Assembly: GCA_031277795.1 (NCBI GenBank)
Contig: JAITLQ010000007.1
Location: forward strand, 186,001 to 250,000
DNA length: 64,000 nt
Direction of reading: 5' to 3'
Origin: Arthrobacter sp.
GTDB taxonomy: Bacteria > Actinomycetota > Actinomycetes > Actinomycetales > Micrococcaceae
This document shows positions 24,618 to 33,125 of the stretch, one piece after another; positions within the stretch are counted from its first letter, which is position 1; the number at the start of each line of letters is the position of its first letter. The notes beneath the pieces were generated by a model. The model had not been told where the DNA came from. It worked only from the letters and a program-made list of their open reading frames with translations, and ran no database searches. The position numbers and the translations under genes were made by a program.

Positions 24618-27092
24618 TCAGGCGAGCAGCGCCCTCGCCCGCGAGGCCAGCTCGTCCTCGCGCCCCCGCAGCGCCTCGACGAAGGTGGCGGCCCTGGCGA
24701 TATCGGCGGCATGGATCCGACCGGCGCGTTCGGCCCGCGGTCGGGACGCCAACTCCTCGAGCCGGCGCAGCGCCAGCAGCTGCGCCCGCACCCGCAGGCG
24801 CCTGTCCTCCAGCTCGGGGCTGCCCGTGTGGGCCTCGGCCGCTGCGGCGGAGAGGAGCGCCTCGTCCTCGGCCGTGAAGAGCTCGCCCAGGCGGTCCCGC
24901 GTTGCCGCCAGCGCGGCGTCGTTCTCGCGGCGGGAGACGCGCTCCGGCCGGCTGCGACCCACGAGCCAGAGGACGAGCAGCGTGAGACCGGAGATCGTGA
25001 GGACCACGACGGCGCCGATGCCAAAGCGCACCGAGGCGGATTCGGACCAGGCCGGCTTGCCGAGCGACGCCGCCAGGTCCTGCCTGAGGTAGTACACGGC
25101 CCCGTAGTGGACCGAACGGGGGCGGTCCACACCGATGCTGTCGTCCGCACCGGTGAGGTACTTGCCGCTCAGCCGGGGGGCGGCGGTGGGGCCCCAGGCC
25201 AGCCCCAGGTCGCGGTATTCGCCCTGGCCCACGTCGCGCGCCACGACGAGCAGGACGTCGGGGAAGAGGTCCCCGGTCGCCGGGTCCACGAGATCGGGGC
25301 GGCTCTCGATGGCCGCGCGGATCGCCTGGACCCGCTCTCGTTCCGGCAATGACTCGAACCAGCGCCCGGAGTCGTACTCGTTGGGCGTGGTCTCCTTGAC
25401 GATGTCCTGCGCCGGATCGGCGGGCAGCACGGCCACGGAGATGCGCCACGGGATGAAAGCGCGGATCTCGTCCGCATCCTCTTGGGCCTGCGCCAGGGTG
25501 GGCCAGCCCTCGCCCTGCGGCAGGTCGACGAAGCTGACGGGGTGCACGCGCCCGCTGTCGCCCACCGCGCCGATGACGGCCTGGGTGCCCCAAAGGATGC
25601 CGACGATCGCCAGGATGACCGTGGGGAGCCCGAGCCACCCGAAGCGCGTACCGCGACGGCGCAGCTGCTCGTGGCCCTCGGGCGAGGCAAACTCTTGCTG
25701 CAACCGGCCGTCCGGGGTATCGAGCTCTGCGGTGCGCTCCCGCACGAACGCCTCGACGCCACCGATGCTGAGCGCGGGCGCGTCCTCCCCTCGGGCCAGG
25801 GCGGAGAGCAGGGGCGCCTCGCCGCCGGACCACGAGGCCCGGCTCGCCGCCTCGCGGGCGGAGGCGGCGTCGGTGGCGAGCAGGGTGGCCAGCGGGGCCA
25901 GGGCCTCGTCGAGGAGCCCGGAGGCCTTGCCCGCCAGCGCCACCAGCGCCTCGAGGCTCGACGCCGGCGTGGCGGCTTCGTCGCGGTCCGTCGCCGCCGC
26001 GCCCCGCACGCCGGGTCGCAGCGCGAGCGCCTGGGTGCGCAGCGCGTCGAGGCGCTGGATGATCGGGGCGAGCGCCTGGGCCGCTGCAGCGTCGCCACCG
26101 GCCAGCGCCTTGAGGCGATCCGGAGCCTCGACCACGGGGCGCGCCGCCCGGTCCCAGGCGTCGATCGCCCCCGGCGAATTGCACAGCAGCGAGAGGCCGT
26201 CTTGCACCGCGTCGTCCGTGCCGTCGAGGCGCTGCGCCGCGCTGCGGAAGGCGAGGGCCTGCTCCTGGCTGAGGTCCCCGGCGGTGGGGAGTTCCCGCGG
26301 GAGCCTCGGGTAGAGCTCGGCCTCGCGGCGCGTGAGCTCGAGGGACTTCTCGCGCACGCGGGCGGCGAACCGCAGCAGCGTGCCGCGCAGAGCCTTGGAC
26401 CGCTGGCCGCTCACCTCGAGGTCCCGTAGGGAGGACTCGTTGAGGGCCGTGGCCTCGAGATCCAGGGTCACGGTGGCCAGGTGCCGCGAGCCCACGGCCA
26501 GGGTGTGCCAGAGCTCGCGCCGCCGCTCGGCCCGGGAAGCGTGCCGGCGCCAGAGCACCAGCGCGGCGATCAGGCTCGCGAGCACGACGCTTGCCCACAG
26601 CACGGGCGAGCGAGAGAAGGACTGCGCCTGGGCGTCGACGGCCGCGCGGGCCGCGAGCGCGGCGGAGCCGGCCAGCTGCCCGGCGCTCTGAGAGGTATCG
26701 AACGCGTTGCGGACCATGTCATCGCCGTCGGGGTCGTACTGCTCTTCGTTGTGGGGCACCTGAAGCCAGCCCTTGGCCACCCGCGCCCAGGCGTACTTCC
26801 CGTCCACGATGACGGAGACCCTGCCGCGCGGCGGCGCCGCGCAGGGGCCGGGTTTCTCGCTGCCGCACACGAGCAGCTCGGTGCGCTCGAAGGCCTTGAG
26901 CTCGCCTCCCCAGACGGCGCGCACCTGGGCCTCGGTGACCGGGCCGCTCGCGATGCTCACGCTCACGCTGTGGGTGGGGATGCTGATGAACACCGCCACG
27001 AGACCGGCCAGGACGGCCAGCCCGAGCATCGACAGCGCGGCCCACGGCGCGCCGGAGCGCGGCGCCGTGGTCGGCCCGGCGGGTTGTGGCAT
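24618..27092 (-). CDS. Large unrecognised four-pass membrane protein
   Basis: 824 aa. Predicted transmembrane helices lie near residues 18-37, 162-181, 486-508 and 690-712. The first extracytoplasmic loop (~38-160) holds a Cys pair (LLVCGSEKPGPCAAPP). Residues ~182-485 form a long cytoplasmic helical region. The second outside loop (~509-689) contains RISVAVLPADPAQD, PDVLLVVARDVGQGEYRDLGLAWG and VHYGAVYYLRQDL, alpha/beta in character and vaguely like TPM or DUF5129 modules (weak hunch). The C-terminus is helical and charged. The gene overlaps nothing; a 78-nt gap separates it from the next unknown upstream. Confidence 0.6.
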   Translation of the reverse strand: MPQPAGPTTAPRSGAPWAALSMLGLAVLAGLVAVFISIPTHSVSVSIASGPVTEAQVRAVWGGELKAFERTELLVCGSEKPGPCAAPPRGRVSVIVDGKYAWARVAKGWLQVPHNEEQYDPDGDDMVRNAFDTSQSAGQLAGSAALAARAAVDAQAQSFSRSPVLWASVVLASLIAALVLWRRHASRAERRRELWHTLAVGSRHLATVTLDLEATALNESSLRDLEVSGQRSKALRGTLLRFAARVREKSLELTRREAELYPRLPRELPTAGDLSQEQALAFRSAAQRLDGTDDAVQDGLSLLCNSPGAIDAWDRAARPVVEAPDRLKALAGGDAAAAQALAPIIQRLDALRTQALALRPGVRGAAATDRDEAATPASSLEALVALAGKASGLLDEALAPLATLLATDAASAREAASRASWSGGEAPLLSALARGEDAPALSIGGVEAFVRERTAELDTPDGRLQQEFASPEGHEQLRRRGTRFGWLGLPTVILAIVGILWGTQAVIGAVGDSGRVHPVSFVDLPQGEGWPTLAQAQEDADEIRAFIPWRISVAVLPADPAQDIVKETTPNEYDSGRWFESLPERERVQAIRAAIESRPDLVDPATGDLFPDVLLVVARDVGQGEYRDLGLAWGPTAAPRLSGKYLTGADDSIGVDRPRSVHYGAVYYLRQDLAASLGKPAWSESASVRFGIGAVVVLTISGLTLLVLWLVGRSRPERVSRRENDAALAATRDRLGELFTAEDEALLSAAAAEAHTGSPELEDRRLRVRAQLLALRRLEELASRPRAERAGRIHAADIARAATFVEALRGREDELASRARALLA

Positions 27093-27170
27093 GCGTCCCC
27101 CTGATGACTTGCCGCGGCCCGCGGGAGCGGGGCGGCACGGCTCCAGCCTACGACGGCGGGCCGGGACCGT

Positions 27171-27866
27171 TCAGACGCGGGGTTCTTCGGGGCGCTCCCA
27201 CGCGGAAGCGAGGTGTTCGAGCTCGACGTCGAAGGACTCGCTCCCGCCCTCGGACGGCCAGCGGCCTCGCAGATCGGCGAGGACGGCGGGGGTGGTGTAG
27301 CCAGGGGTGATGCCCCGTGAGGCCTGCTTGCGCAGCGTGTCTTCCAGTGCGGCGAGCCGGCGCAGATTGCCGGCGGCGTTGGCATGCTCGGCGCGCGGGC
27401 GGAGGACGTGTTCGGCCAGCCGGAGCCCCGCCAGCGCTCCCAGCGCGGCCCCGGCCCACGTGGGGAAACCGAGCCACCACGCCAGCCAGCCTCCGGCCGC
27501 ACCCAGGCCCGTCAGGCCCAAGGCCGCCTGCATCCAGGCCGCGAGCACAAGGGTGCCGTTGCGCGGGTCGATGCCCCTGCGCAACGGCATGTCGCTCGCG
27601 TGAGTGCCGTCCGCCATCAACGGCCCGGCCAGATCCCACAGCTCGTCGCGAATCGCCCGCAGCCGAGCCAACGCGTCGCGATACTCGGGCTCGCGCCAAG
27701 ACAGCGGAAGCCTCACCGCCGCCACCCGGCTCTCCAAGGGCGAGAGCGCCCGCTCGGCCTGCTCCGCGCCGGCGGAGGGCAGCGAGCGAAGCAGCTCGAG
27801 CCGTTCGCCGAGGGCCGCGTGCAGCTCCTCCGCCGCCGCGCGTGCGGTCCGCCGCGATGTGTTCAT
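27171..27866 (-). CDS. Unrecognised protein with membrane hairpin
   Basis: 231 aa from the ATG at 27866 (GAGG about 8 nt upstream); the longer frame reads through unlikely sequence. A helical N-terminal domain of ~95 residues is followed by two transmembrane helices (~104-128 and 134-150), then an Arg-rich helix (EHVLRPRAEHANAAGNLRRLAAL) and a charged tail with SFDVELEHL. The layout copies the second unknown in miniature. It lies immediately upstream of the 824-aa protein on the same strand and is probably co-transcribed with it. Confidence 0.6.
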   Translation of the reverse strand: MNTSRRTARAAAEELHAALGERLELLRSLPSAGAEQAERALSPLESRVAAVRLPLSWREPEYRDALARLRAIRDELWDLAGPLMADGTHASDMPLRRGIDPRNGTLVLAAWMQAALGLTGLGAAGGWLAWWLGFPTWAGAALGALAGLRLAEHVLRPRAEHANAAGNLRRLAALEDTLRKQASRGITPGYTTPAVLADLRGRWPSEGGSESFDVELEHLASAWERPEEPRV

Positions 27867-27909
27867 GCGCCCACCCTCGCACAGGAATGCCCGCTCTCCC
27901 CAACGCCAA

Positions 27910-27942
27910 CGGCGCCCGGCCCCGCACAGGGACCGGGCGCCG
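27910..27942 (-). terminator. Terminator after fumC
   Basis: CGGCGCCCGG (27910-27919) pairs with CCGGGCGCCG (27933-27942), just beyond the fumC stop. Its 3' arm contains GCGCCGTCGG, the recurrent intergenic core. Confidence 0.65.
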
Positions 27943-27985
27943 TCGGGCACCGGATTCAGGCGGGGAACCCGCCCTCACGCCTGGC

Positions 27986-29404
27986 TCAGTACTTGCCCGT
28001 CATGGTGGTGACGTCCAGCAGGGAGTCCAGCTGATCGGCCGGGACCTGGCCCTCGGCATCGCCAACGAAGCCGAGCGCGAGGGTGGCCTCCTTGACGGTC
28101 AGCTTCTCCTTGACGGCCTTCTTGGCGATCTTGGCGGCGTTCTCGTAGCCGATGAACTTGTTCAGCGGCGTGACGATGGACGGGGAGGCCTCTGCCAGGA
28201 AGCGGCAGCGATCCTCGTGCGCCTCGATGCCGTCGACCATCTTGTCGGCCATGACGCGGGCGACGTTGGCGAGCAGGCGGATCGACTCGAGCAGGTTCGC
28301 GGCCATGACCGGGATGCCCACGTTGAGCTCGAACGCGCCGTTCGTGGAGGACAGGGCGATCGTGGTGTCGTTGCCGATGACCTGGGCGGCGACCTGGATG
28401 GCGGCCTCGCAGATCACGGGGTTGACCTTGCCCGGCATGATCGAGGAGCCCGGCTGCAGGTCCGGGATCGCGATCTCGCCGAGGCCCGTGTTGGGGCCGG
28501 AGCCCATCCAACGCAGATCGTTGTTGATCTTCATGAAGGAGTAGGCGATGTTGCGCAGCTGGCCGGAGGCCTCGATGAGGCCGTCGCGGTTGGCCTGGGC
28601 CTCGAAGTGGTTGCGCGCCTCGGTGATCGGAAGGGCGGTGTTCTTGGCCAGCTCGGCGATCACGCGCTGCGGGAAGCCGTCCGGGGTGTTGATGCCCGTG
28701 CCCACGGCGGTGCCGCCCAGGGGGACCTCGGCCACGCGCGGCAGGGAGGCCTCGATGCGCTCGATGCCGTAACGAACCTGCGCCTCGTAGCCGCCGAACT
28801 CCTGGCCGAGGGTGACCGGGGTGGCGTCCATGAGGTGGGTACGGCCGGACTTGACGATGTCCTTGAACTCCGCGGCCTTGCGGGAGAACGAGGCGGCCAG
28901 GTAGGTCAGCGCCGGGACGAGGTCGTTGATCAGGGCGTTCGTGGCGGCCACGTGCACCGAGGTCGGGAAGACGTCGTTGGAGGACTGCGAGGCGTTGACG
29001 TGGTCGTTGGGGTGTACCTCGGTGGTGGAACCCTTGGCCTTGAGCGCGCGGTTGGCGAGCTCGGCGATGACCTCGTTGGTGTTCATGTTCGAGGACGTGC
29101 CGGAGCCCGTCTGGAACACATCGATCGGGAACTGATCGTCATACTCGCCCGTGGCGACGGCCTCGGCGGCCTCGACGATGGCGTCGGCGCGCTCGGCGTC
29201 GAGGACGCCCAGCTCGGCGTTGGCGATCGCGGCGGCACGCTTGACCTCGGCCAGCGCACGGATGTGCTGGTGCTCGAGCGTCTTGCCGGAGATCGGGAAG
29301 TTCTCGACGGCGCGCTGCGTCTGCGCGCGGTAGAGGGCGTTCACCGGGACGAGGACCTCGCCCATGGTGTCGTGTTCAACTCGGAATTCCGTGGAATCAG
29401 CCAT
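27986..29404 (-). CDS. fumC: Fumarate hydratase, class II
   Basis: Reversible hydration of fumarate to malate in the TCA cycle, independent of iron. 472 aa. The superfamily signature [11 protein letters not shown], the catalytic-site histidine region [22 protein letters not shown] and [14 protein letters not shown] are all present. The ATG at 29404 has no ribosome site; a TAGCAT box ends 7 nt upstream, so the mRNA is probably leaderless. It corresponds to Rv1098c, with glpX (Rv1099c) nearby, but here five other genes and a possible accessory operon intervene. Confidence 0.96.
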   Translation of the reverse strand: MADSTEFRVEHDTMGEVLVPVNALYRAQTQRAVENFPISGKTLEHQHIRALAEVKRAAAIANAELGVLDAERADAIVEAAEAVATGEYDDQFPIDVFQTGSGTSSNMNTNEVIAELANRALKAKGSTTEVHPNDHVNASQSSNDVFPTSVHVAATNALINDLVPALTYLAASFSRKAAEFKDIVKSGRTHLMDATPVTLGQEFGGYEAQVRYGIERIEASLPRVAEVPLGGTAVGTGINTPDGFPQRVIAELAKNTALPITEARNHFEAQANRDGLIEASGQLRNIAYSFMKINNDLRWMGSGPNTGLGEIAIPDLQPGSSIMPGKVNPVICEAAIQVAAQVIGNDTTIALSSTNGAFELNVGIPVMAANLLESIRLLANVARVMADKMVDGIEAHEDRCRFLAEASPSIVTPLNKFIGYENAAKIAKKAVKEKLTVKEATLALGFVGDAEGQVPADQLDSLLDVTTMTGKY

Positions 29405-29411
29405 GGTTCCG

Positions 29412-29417
29412 ATGCTA
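29412..29417 (-). promoter_or_regulatory. -10 box of fumC (leaderless)
   Basis: TAGCAT on the minus strand, separated from the ATG by 7 nt, so transcription should begin at or next to the start codon. Confidence 0.55.
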
Positions 29418-29437
29418 CCGCCCGCGCGGGCCCCTTC

Positions 29438-29512
29438 CGTTCCCCGTCGGCTTCGGTGACGGGGAACGCAAGGGTGAGCAGGCGGCGTCGGGCGGGTGAT
29501 GCCCGACGCCGC
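29438..29512 (-). terminator. Two consecutive hairpins after the alpha/beta hydrolase gene
   Basis: Hairpin A has arms 29482-29492 and 29502-29512 (core GGCGTCGGGC) and a short loop. Hairpin B pairs 29438-29448 (CGTTCCCCGTC) with 29458-29468. On the minus strand they follow the hydrolase stop at 29554. Hairpin B sits where the fumC -35 region would be. Confidence 0.55.
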
Positions 29513-29553
29513 GGGGCGGCTGGGGAGGTAGCGCCCGACGCCGCCCGCGCGCC

Positions 29554-30411
29554 TCAGGCGCGCGAGGGCGCCTCGCGCAGGAAGGCCAGGAGCGCCGCGT
29601 TGACCTCGTCGGCGTGCGTGATGCCCAGGCCGTGCGGCGCGCCCTCGATGACCACGAGGCTCGAGCCGGGCAGGGCATCGTGCGCGCGGGCGCCGGAGTA
29701 TTGCAGCGGCACCATCTCGTCGGCGTCGCCGTGGATGATGCCGGCCGGCACGTCCACCTTGGCCAGATCCGCCCGGAAGTCGGTGGTGCTGAAGGCCTCC
29801 TGGCAGGCGGCGATCGCGGTGGGGTCGGCGGTCTTGGCCCAGGCGAGCGCCTGCTCGCGGATCTCCTCACCCACGAGCAGCTCGCCGTTCACGGAGAAGA
29901 AGGCGCTCGCGATCATCTCCAGGAAGCCGTCGCGATCGCTGGCGAGGTAGTCGTTGGCCTCGCGCCAGGCGGCGTCCACGACGGGGCCGTCCGGGTTGTC
30001 CGGGGTGTTCAGGAGGAAGGGCGGGATCGCGGCGAGCAGGACGATGCCGCGCAGGCGCTCGCTGCCGTAGCTGCCCACGTACCTGGCGACCTCGCCGCCG
30101 CCCATGGACCAGCCCACGAGCGTGGCGTCGCGCAGTTCCAGGGCCTGAAACAGCCCGTGCAGGTGCTGCGTGAGCCGGTCGTAGTCGTAGGCCTCGCCGT
30201 GGCTCGGCTCCGACTCCCCGAAGCCGGCGCGGTCGTAGGAGATCACCCGGTAGCCGCCGCCCACGAGCGCCGTCTCCTGCCGCTCCCAGATCTCCAGGCG
30301 CTGCGGCCACGGGTGGATGAGGACTACGGGGGCTCCCTCGCCGCCCGTGTCCTTAACGCGCAGCGCGATCGTGGACTCGGCGTCCGGAACCTGGACGGTG
30401 GTGATGCTCAC
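29554..30411 (-). CDS. Alpha/beta-hydrolase (chloroperoxidase-like)
   Basis: 285 aa from the GTG at 30411, which has GAAGGGG ~7 nt upstream; a GTG at 30462 lacks one. The triad is readable: nucleophile elbow GWSMGGGE, Asp in GDADEMVPL and His in APHGLGITH. The oxyanion-loop motif HPWPQ replaces the common HGW. The closest family by pattern is cofactor-free haloperoxidase/esterase; the physiological substrate is unknown. Its stop is followed by two hairpins. Confidence 0.8.
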   Translation of the reverse strand: MSITTVQVPDAESTIALRVKDTGGEGAPVVLIHPWPQRLEIWERQETALVGGGYRVISYDRAGFGESEPSHGEAYDYDRLTQHLHGLFQALELRDATLVGWSMGGGEVARYVGSYGSERLRGIVLLAAIPPFLLNTPDNPDGPVVDAAWREANDYLASDRDGFLEMIASAFFSVNGELLVGEEIREQALAWAKTADPTAIAACQEAFSTTDFRADLAKVDVPAGIIHGDADEMVPLQYSGARAHDALPGSSLVVIEGAPHGLGITHADEVNAALLAFLREAPSRA

Positions 30412-30499
30412 GGTGGTGCCCCTTCGCTGGCCGTTCGCGGCCCTCGCTCGTGCTCGATTCACCGCCAGCCTAGGGCCGGACGCGCGCGGGGGCGAGGGC

Positions 30500-31159
30500 T
30501 CAGACCTCCTTGCGGGCGCTCATCTCCGCGATCCAGATCGGCGCGAACGGGGAGATGCAGCCAGGCGCCACGGGGTAGTCCTTGAGCACCCCGAGGCGTT
30601 CGCCGATGTCGCTCGCGCGGCCGCGACGGGCCTCGTCTTCGATGCCGATCGTGGCCAGGGCCTGGTTCATGGCCCATTGCAGGCGCTCGGGAGCGCCCTG
30701 CATGCGGGCCTCGATCGTGGCAAGGAGGGCGTCGTGATCCAGGGCGTCCTTGCCCTTCGCGATCGCCTCGGACGTCAGCGCCCAGCCTGCGCTCTCCACG
30801 ACCGGGTCAGGATCGGCGAGCCACAGCTCGCGCAGGGCCGGGGCGTGCTTCGACTTCTTGACCACGTAGTTCACGAGCCAGTCCTGCACCTTGGGCAGGC
30901 GGGCCTCGCGCAGCAAGACGTCCAGCCGCTCCTGGCTGAAGGCCGACGGGCGCACCATGAGCAGGGCCAGCAAACGGGCGTCGGGGGATCCCGAGTCCCA
31001 GAGCTCCTCGGCCAGCTCGGCGTCCTTGCCCAGGCGCTTGGCGAGGCCGCGCAGGGCCGTCAGGTTCACGGCATGCTCGTCGCCGTGGCGCCGGTTGACC
31101 TCGAGCATGCGGGGATCCCGGAGCGCTTCGAGTTCGTTCAGGACGTCCTGGGTGCTCAT
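30500..31159 (-). CDS. DNA alkylation repair protein (AlkD-like)
   Basis: 219 aa of HEAT-like helical repeats. The family pattern is seen in LAKRLGKDAELAEELWDSG, DARLLALLMV, VQDWLVNYVVKKS and WALTSEAIAKG, and ends near PISPFAP-type sequence (GCISPFAPIWIAEM). AlkD relatives excise bulky alkylated bases, but this branch (often annotated only as alkylation repair) may be a binding protein. A strong GGAGGAAAAG site precedes the ATG. It is divergent from the second NrtR gene. Confidence 0.72.
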   Translation of the reverse strand: MSTQDVLNELEALRDPRMLEVNRRHGDEHAVNLTALRGLAKRLGKDAELAEELWDSGSPDARLLALLMVRPSAFSQERLDVLLREARLPKVQDWLVNYVVKKSKHAPALRELWLADPDPVVESAGWALTSEAIAKGKDALDHDALLATIEARMQGAPERLQWAMNQALATIGIEDEARRGRASDIGERLGVLKDYPVAPGCISPFAPIWIAEMSARKEV

Positions 31160-31239
31160 CTTTTCCTCCTTGCCTGACGCGGCCGCGTGGGGCGGCTGGC
31201 CTCAGCCTAGGTCAGCGCGGCGCCGAGTAAGGTCGGGGC

Positions 31240-31947
31240 ATGCCCTCCCTGCCCGACTCCGCCGTACGCGCCGCGCTCGCCGCCGACATCGCGGTCTTCA
31301 CGTTGCGGGAGGAGGGCCTGTGTCTGCTCCTGGTGCGCCGCGGCGTCGAACCGTTCGTTGGCGCGTGGGCGCTGCCCGGCGGCTTCGTGCTCGAGGACGA
31401 AGGCCTCGAGGCCGCGGCCCGGCGCGAGCTGGCGGAGGAGACGGGGATCGAGGACCCGGGCGGCATCCACCTCGAGCAACTGGGCAGTTACGGCGAGCCG
31501 GAGCGCGATCCCCGCGGGCGGGTGCTGTCGGTGGCGTACGTGGCCCTCCTGCCTGCACTGCCCCTCCCGGAGTCGGGGAGCGACGCGAGCGAGGCGGCCT
31601 TCTGGCCCGTGGGCTCCTTGCCTGCCCTTGCCTTCGACCACGCGCTGATCGTTGCCGACGCCGTGGAGCGGGTCAGGGCCAAGCTCGAGTACACGACCCT
31701 CGCCACCACCTTCCTGCCCGCCGAGTTCACGCTGGCCGAGCTACGGTCCGTCTACGCGCAGGTCTGGGGCGCGGCCCCCGATCTGTCGAACTTCCGCCGC
31801 AAGGTCCTCGCGGTGGACGGCTTCCTCGAGCCCACGGGGGAGACTCGCTCGGAGGGGCCGGGCCGCCCCACGGCCCTGTACCGCGCCGCCGGCGGCGCCG
31901 AGATCTTCCCGCCCTTCCGGCGCGACGAGGCCCTGCCGCGCTCCTGA
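31240..31947 (+). CDS. Second NrtR-type Nudix regulator, Nudix box intact
   Basis: 235 aa. The N-terminal Nudix domain (residues ~14-140) has the full signature: GGFVLEDE, then [11 protein letters not shown], with every catalytic position kept, unlike NrtR at 7338. The C-terminal winged helix carries [32 protein letters not shown] and GRPTALYR. It could both bind DNA and hydrolyse its ligand, or sense without turnover. Its likely targets are the tandem palindromes just downstream (32073-32109) that control the vWA/PurA-like operon. TAAGGT at 31228-31233 lies ~6 nt before the ATG. Confidence 0.82.
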   Translation: MPSLPDSAVRAALAADIAVFTLREEGLCLLLVRRGVEPFVGAWALPGGFVLEDEGLEAAARRELAEETGIEDPGGIHLEQLGSYGEPERDPRGRVLSVAYVALLPALPLPESGSDASEAAFWPVGSLPALAFDHALIVADAVERVRAKLEYTTLATTFLPAEFTLAELRSVYAQVWGAAPDLSNFRRKVLAVDGFLEPTGETRSEGPGRPTALYRAAGGAEIFPPFRRDEALPRS

Positions 31948-32072
31948 ACCCGCCGCGCGCCTGAACCGGCGCGCCTCAGGTGGCCGCGCGCCCGAGCCGG
32001 CCGCGCGCCGTCGGGCGCTGAGTTCAAGATTTCCCCCGCCCTTGCCCTTGCGTTCCCCCGCATCCTTCTTTA

Positions 32073-32109
32073 TGGTCAGAGTGACCAACTTAAATGGTCA
32101 CTTCGACCA
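32073..32109 (+). promoter_or_regulatory. Tandem palindromic operators at the vWA/PurA-like promoter
   Basis: Two 15-bp palindromes have centres 22 bp apart, about two helical turns: TGGTCAGAGTGACCA (32073-32087) and TGGTCACTTCGACCA (32095-32109). Between them lies TTAAAT (32090-32095), a plausible -10 box. The AAAGGAGG ribosome site follows at 32112. This AT-rich island is striking in a ~72% GC region. Binding by the adjacent NrtR-type protein is inferred. Confidence 0.65.
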
Positions 32110-32127
32110 AAAAAGGAGGAGGCAGTC

Positions 32128-33123
32128 ATGGGCGGCGGATTCTGGAGCAGCGCAAGCTACAACCGGGTGACGGGGGAGCGGCTGCGCAACGGCACCACCT
32201 TCGGCTACGACGCCGAGGTGCGCGCCGGCCGGGCGAGGGGCCCGCACCCCCTGCTCGACCCGAGCGTGAGGAACGCGGAGGGCCGGCGGGTGCGCGAATC
32301 CCGCGACAGTGCCGAGCACCCGCTCTCCACGCCCATCGTGGTCGGCTTCGACTCCACCGGCTCGATGGGGTCGGTGCCCCGCACCGTCCAGCGCAAGCTC
32401 GCCACGCTCTTCGAGCTCCTCGTCGAGCGCGGCTACGCCACCGATCCGCAGGTCTGCATCGCCACCTACGGCGACGCCGTGTGCGACCGGGTGCCGCTGC
32501 AGATCGGGCAATTCGAATCGGACAACCGCATCGACGAGAACCTCGACCGGCTCTACCTGGAGGGCGGGGGCGGCGGCAACGGCGGCGAGACGAGCCAGCT
32601 GCTGATGTACTACCTGGCCCACCACACCGCCACCGATGCCTGGGACAAGCGAGGCAAGCGCGGTTACCTCTTTCTCATCGCCGACGAGGTCCAGGTGCCC
32701 ATCTCCAAGCGTCACGTGCGCCAGGTGATCGGTGACCGTCAGCCCCTCGGGGCGCTCGACGAGTTCTCCATCGCCCGCGACGTGAGCGAGCGGTGGGACG
32801 TCAAGATCCTGCTCATCGACAACTGGGCGGCCCGCACGCAGCACTCGCGGCGCTTCTACGCCGAGCTCTTCGGGCCGGAGGCCATCGTGGACGTGGAGGA
32901 CCCGGAGATGATCGCCGAGACCATCGCCGCCGTCGTCGGGGTGTGCGAGGGGCGCGGCCTCGACGAGGTGCGGGAGGACCTCGAGGCCAGGGGCGCGTGG
33001 GGCGTGGTGCCCGACGCCGCCCGGCCGGGTGGGGCGGGTGCGCGCGCCGGCGGCGCGCCGCTCGCGCTCGGCCCCGGCAGGGCCGCCGGCGGGCGGGACG
33101 CGGATTCGCGAGGGAGGTACTAG
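32128..33123 (+). CDS. von Willebrand factor A domain protein
   Basis: 331 aa, no signal or transmembrane segment. A vWA fold with a MIDAS-type metal site FDSTGSMG near residue 74, followed by the later strand GYLFLIADEVQVP. The N-terminal ~65 residues (MGGGFWSSASYNRVTGERLRNG, LLDPSVRNAEGRRVRESRDSAEHP) look like a separate conserved motif region. The C-terminal ~40 residues are Gly/Ala/Arg low complexity. AAAGGAGG is 8 nt before the ATG. The stop is 2 nt before the next gene. The partner and function are unknown; vWA proteins usually bind a client through the metal, often with an AAA+ or nucleotide enzyme. Confidence 0.78.
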   Translation: MGGGFWSSASYNRVTGERLRNGTTFGYDAEVRAGRARGPHPLLDPSVRNAEGRRVRESRDSAEHPLSTPIVVGFDSTGSMGSVPRTVQRKLATLFELLVERGYATDPQVCIATYGDAVCDRVPLQIGQFESDNRIDENLDRLYLEGGGGGNGGETSQLLMYYLAHHTATDAWDKRGKRGYLFLIADEVQVPISKRHVRQVIGDRQPLGALDEFSIARDVSERWDVKILLIDNWAARTQHSRRFYAELFGPEAIVDVEDPEMIAETIAAVVGVCEGRGLDEVREDLEARGAWGVVPDAARPGGAGARAGGAPLALGPGRAAGGRDADSRGRY

Positions 33124-33125
33124 CC

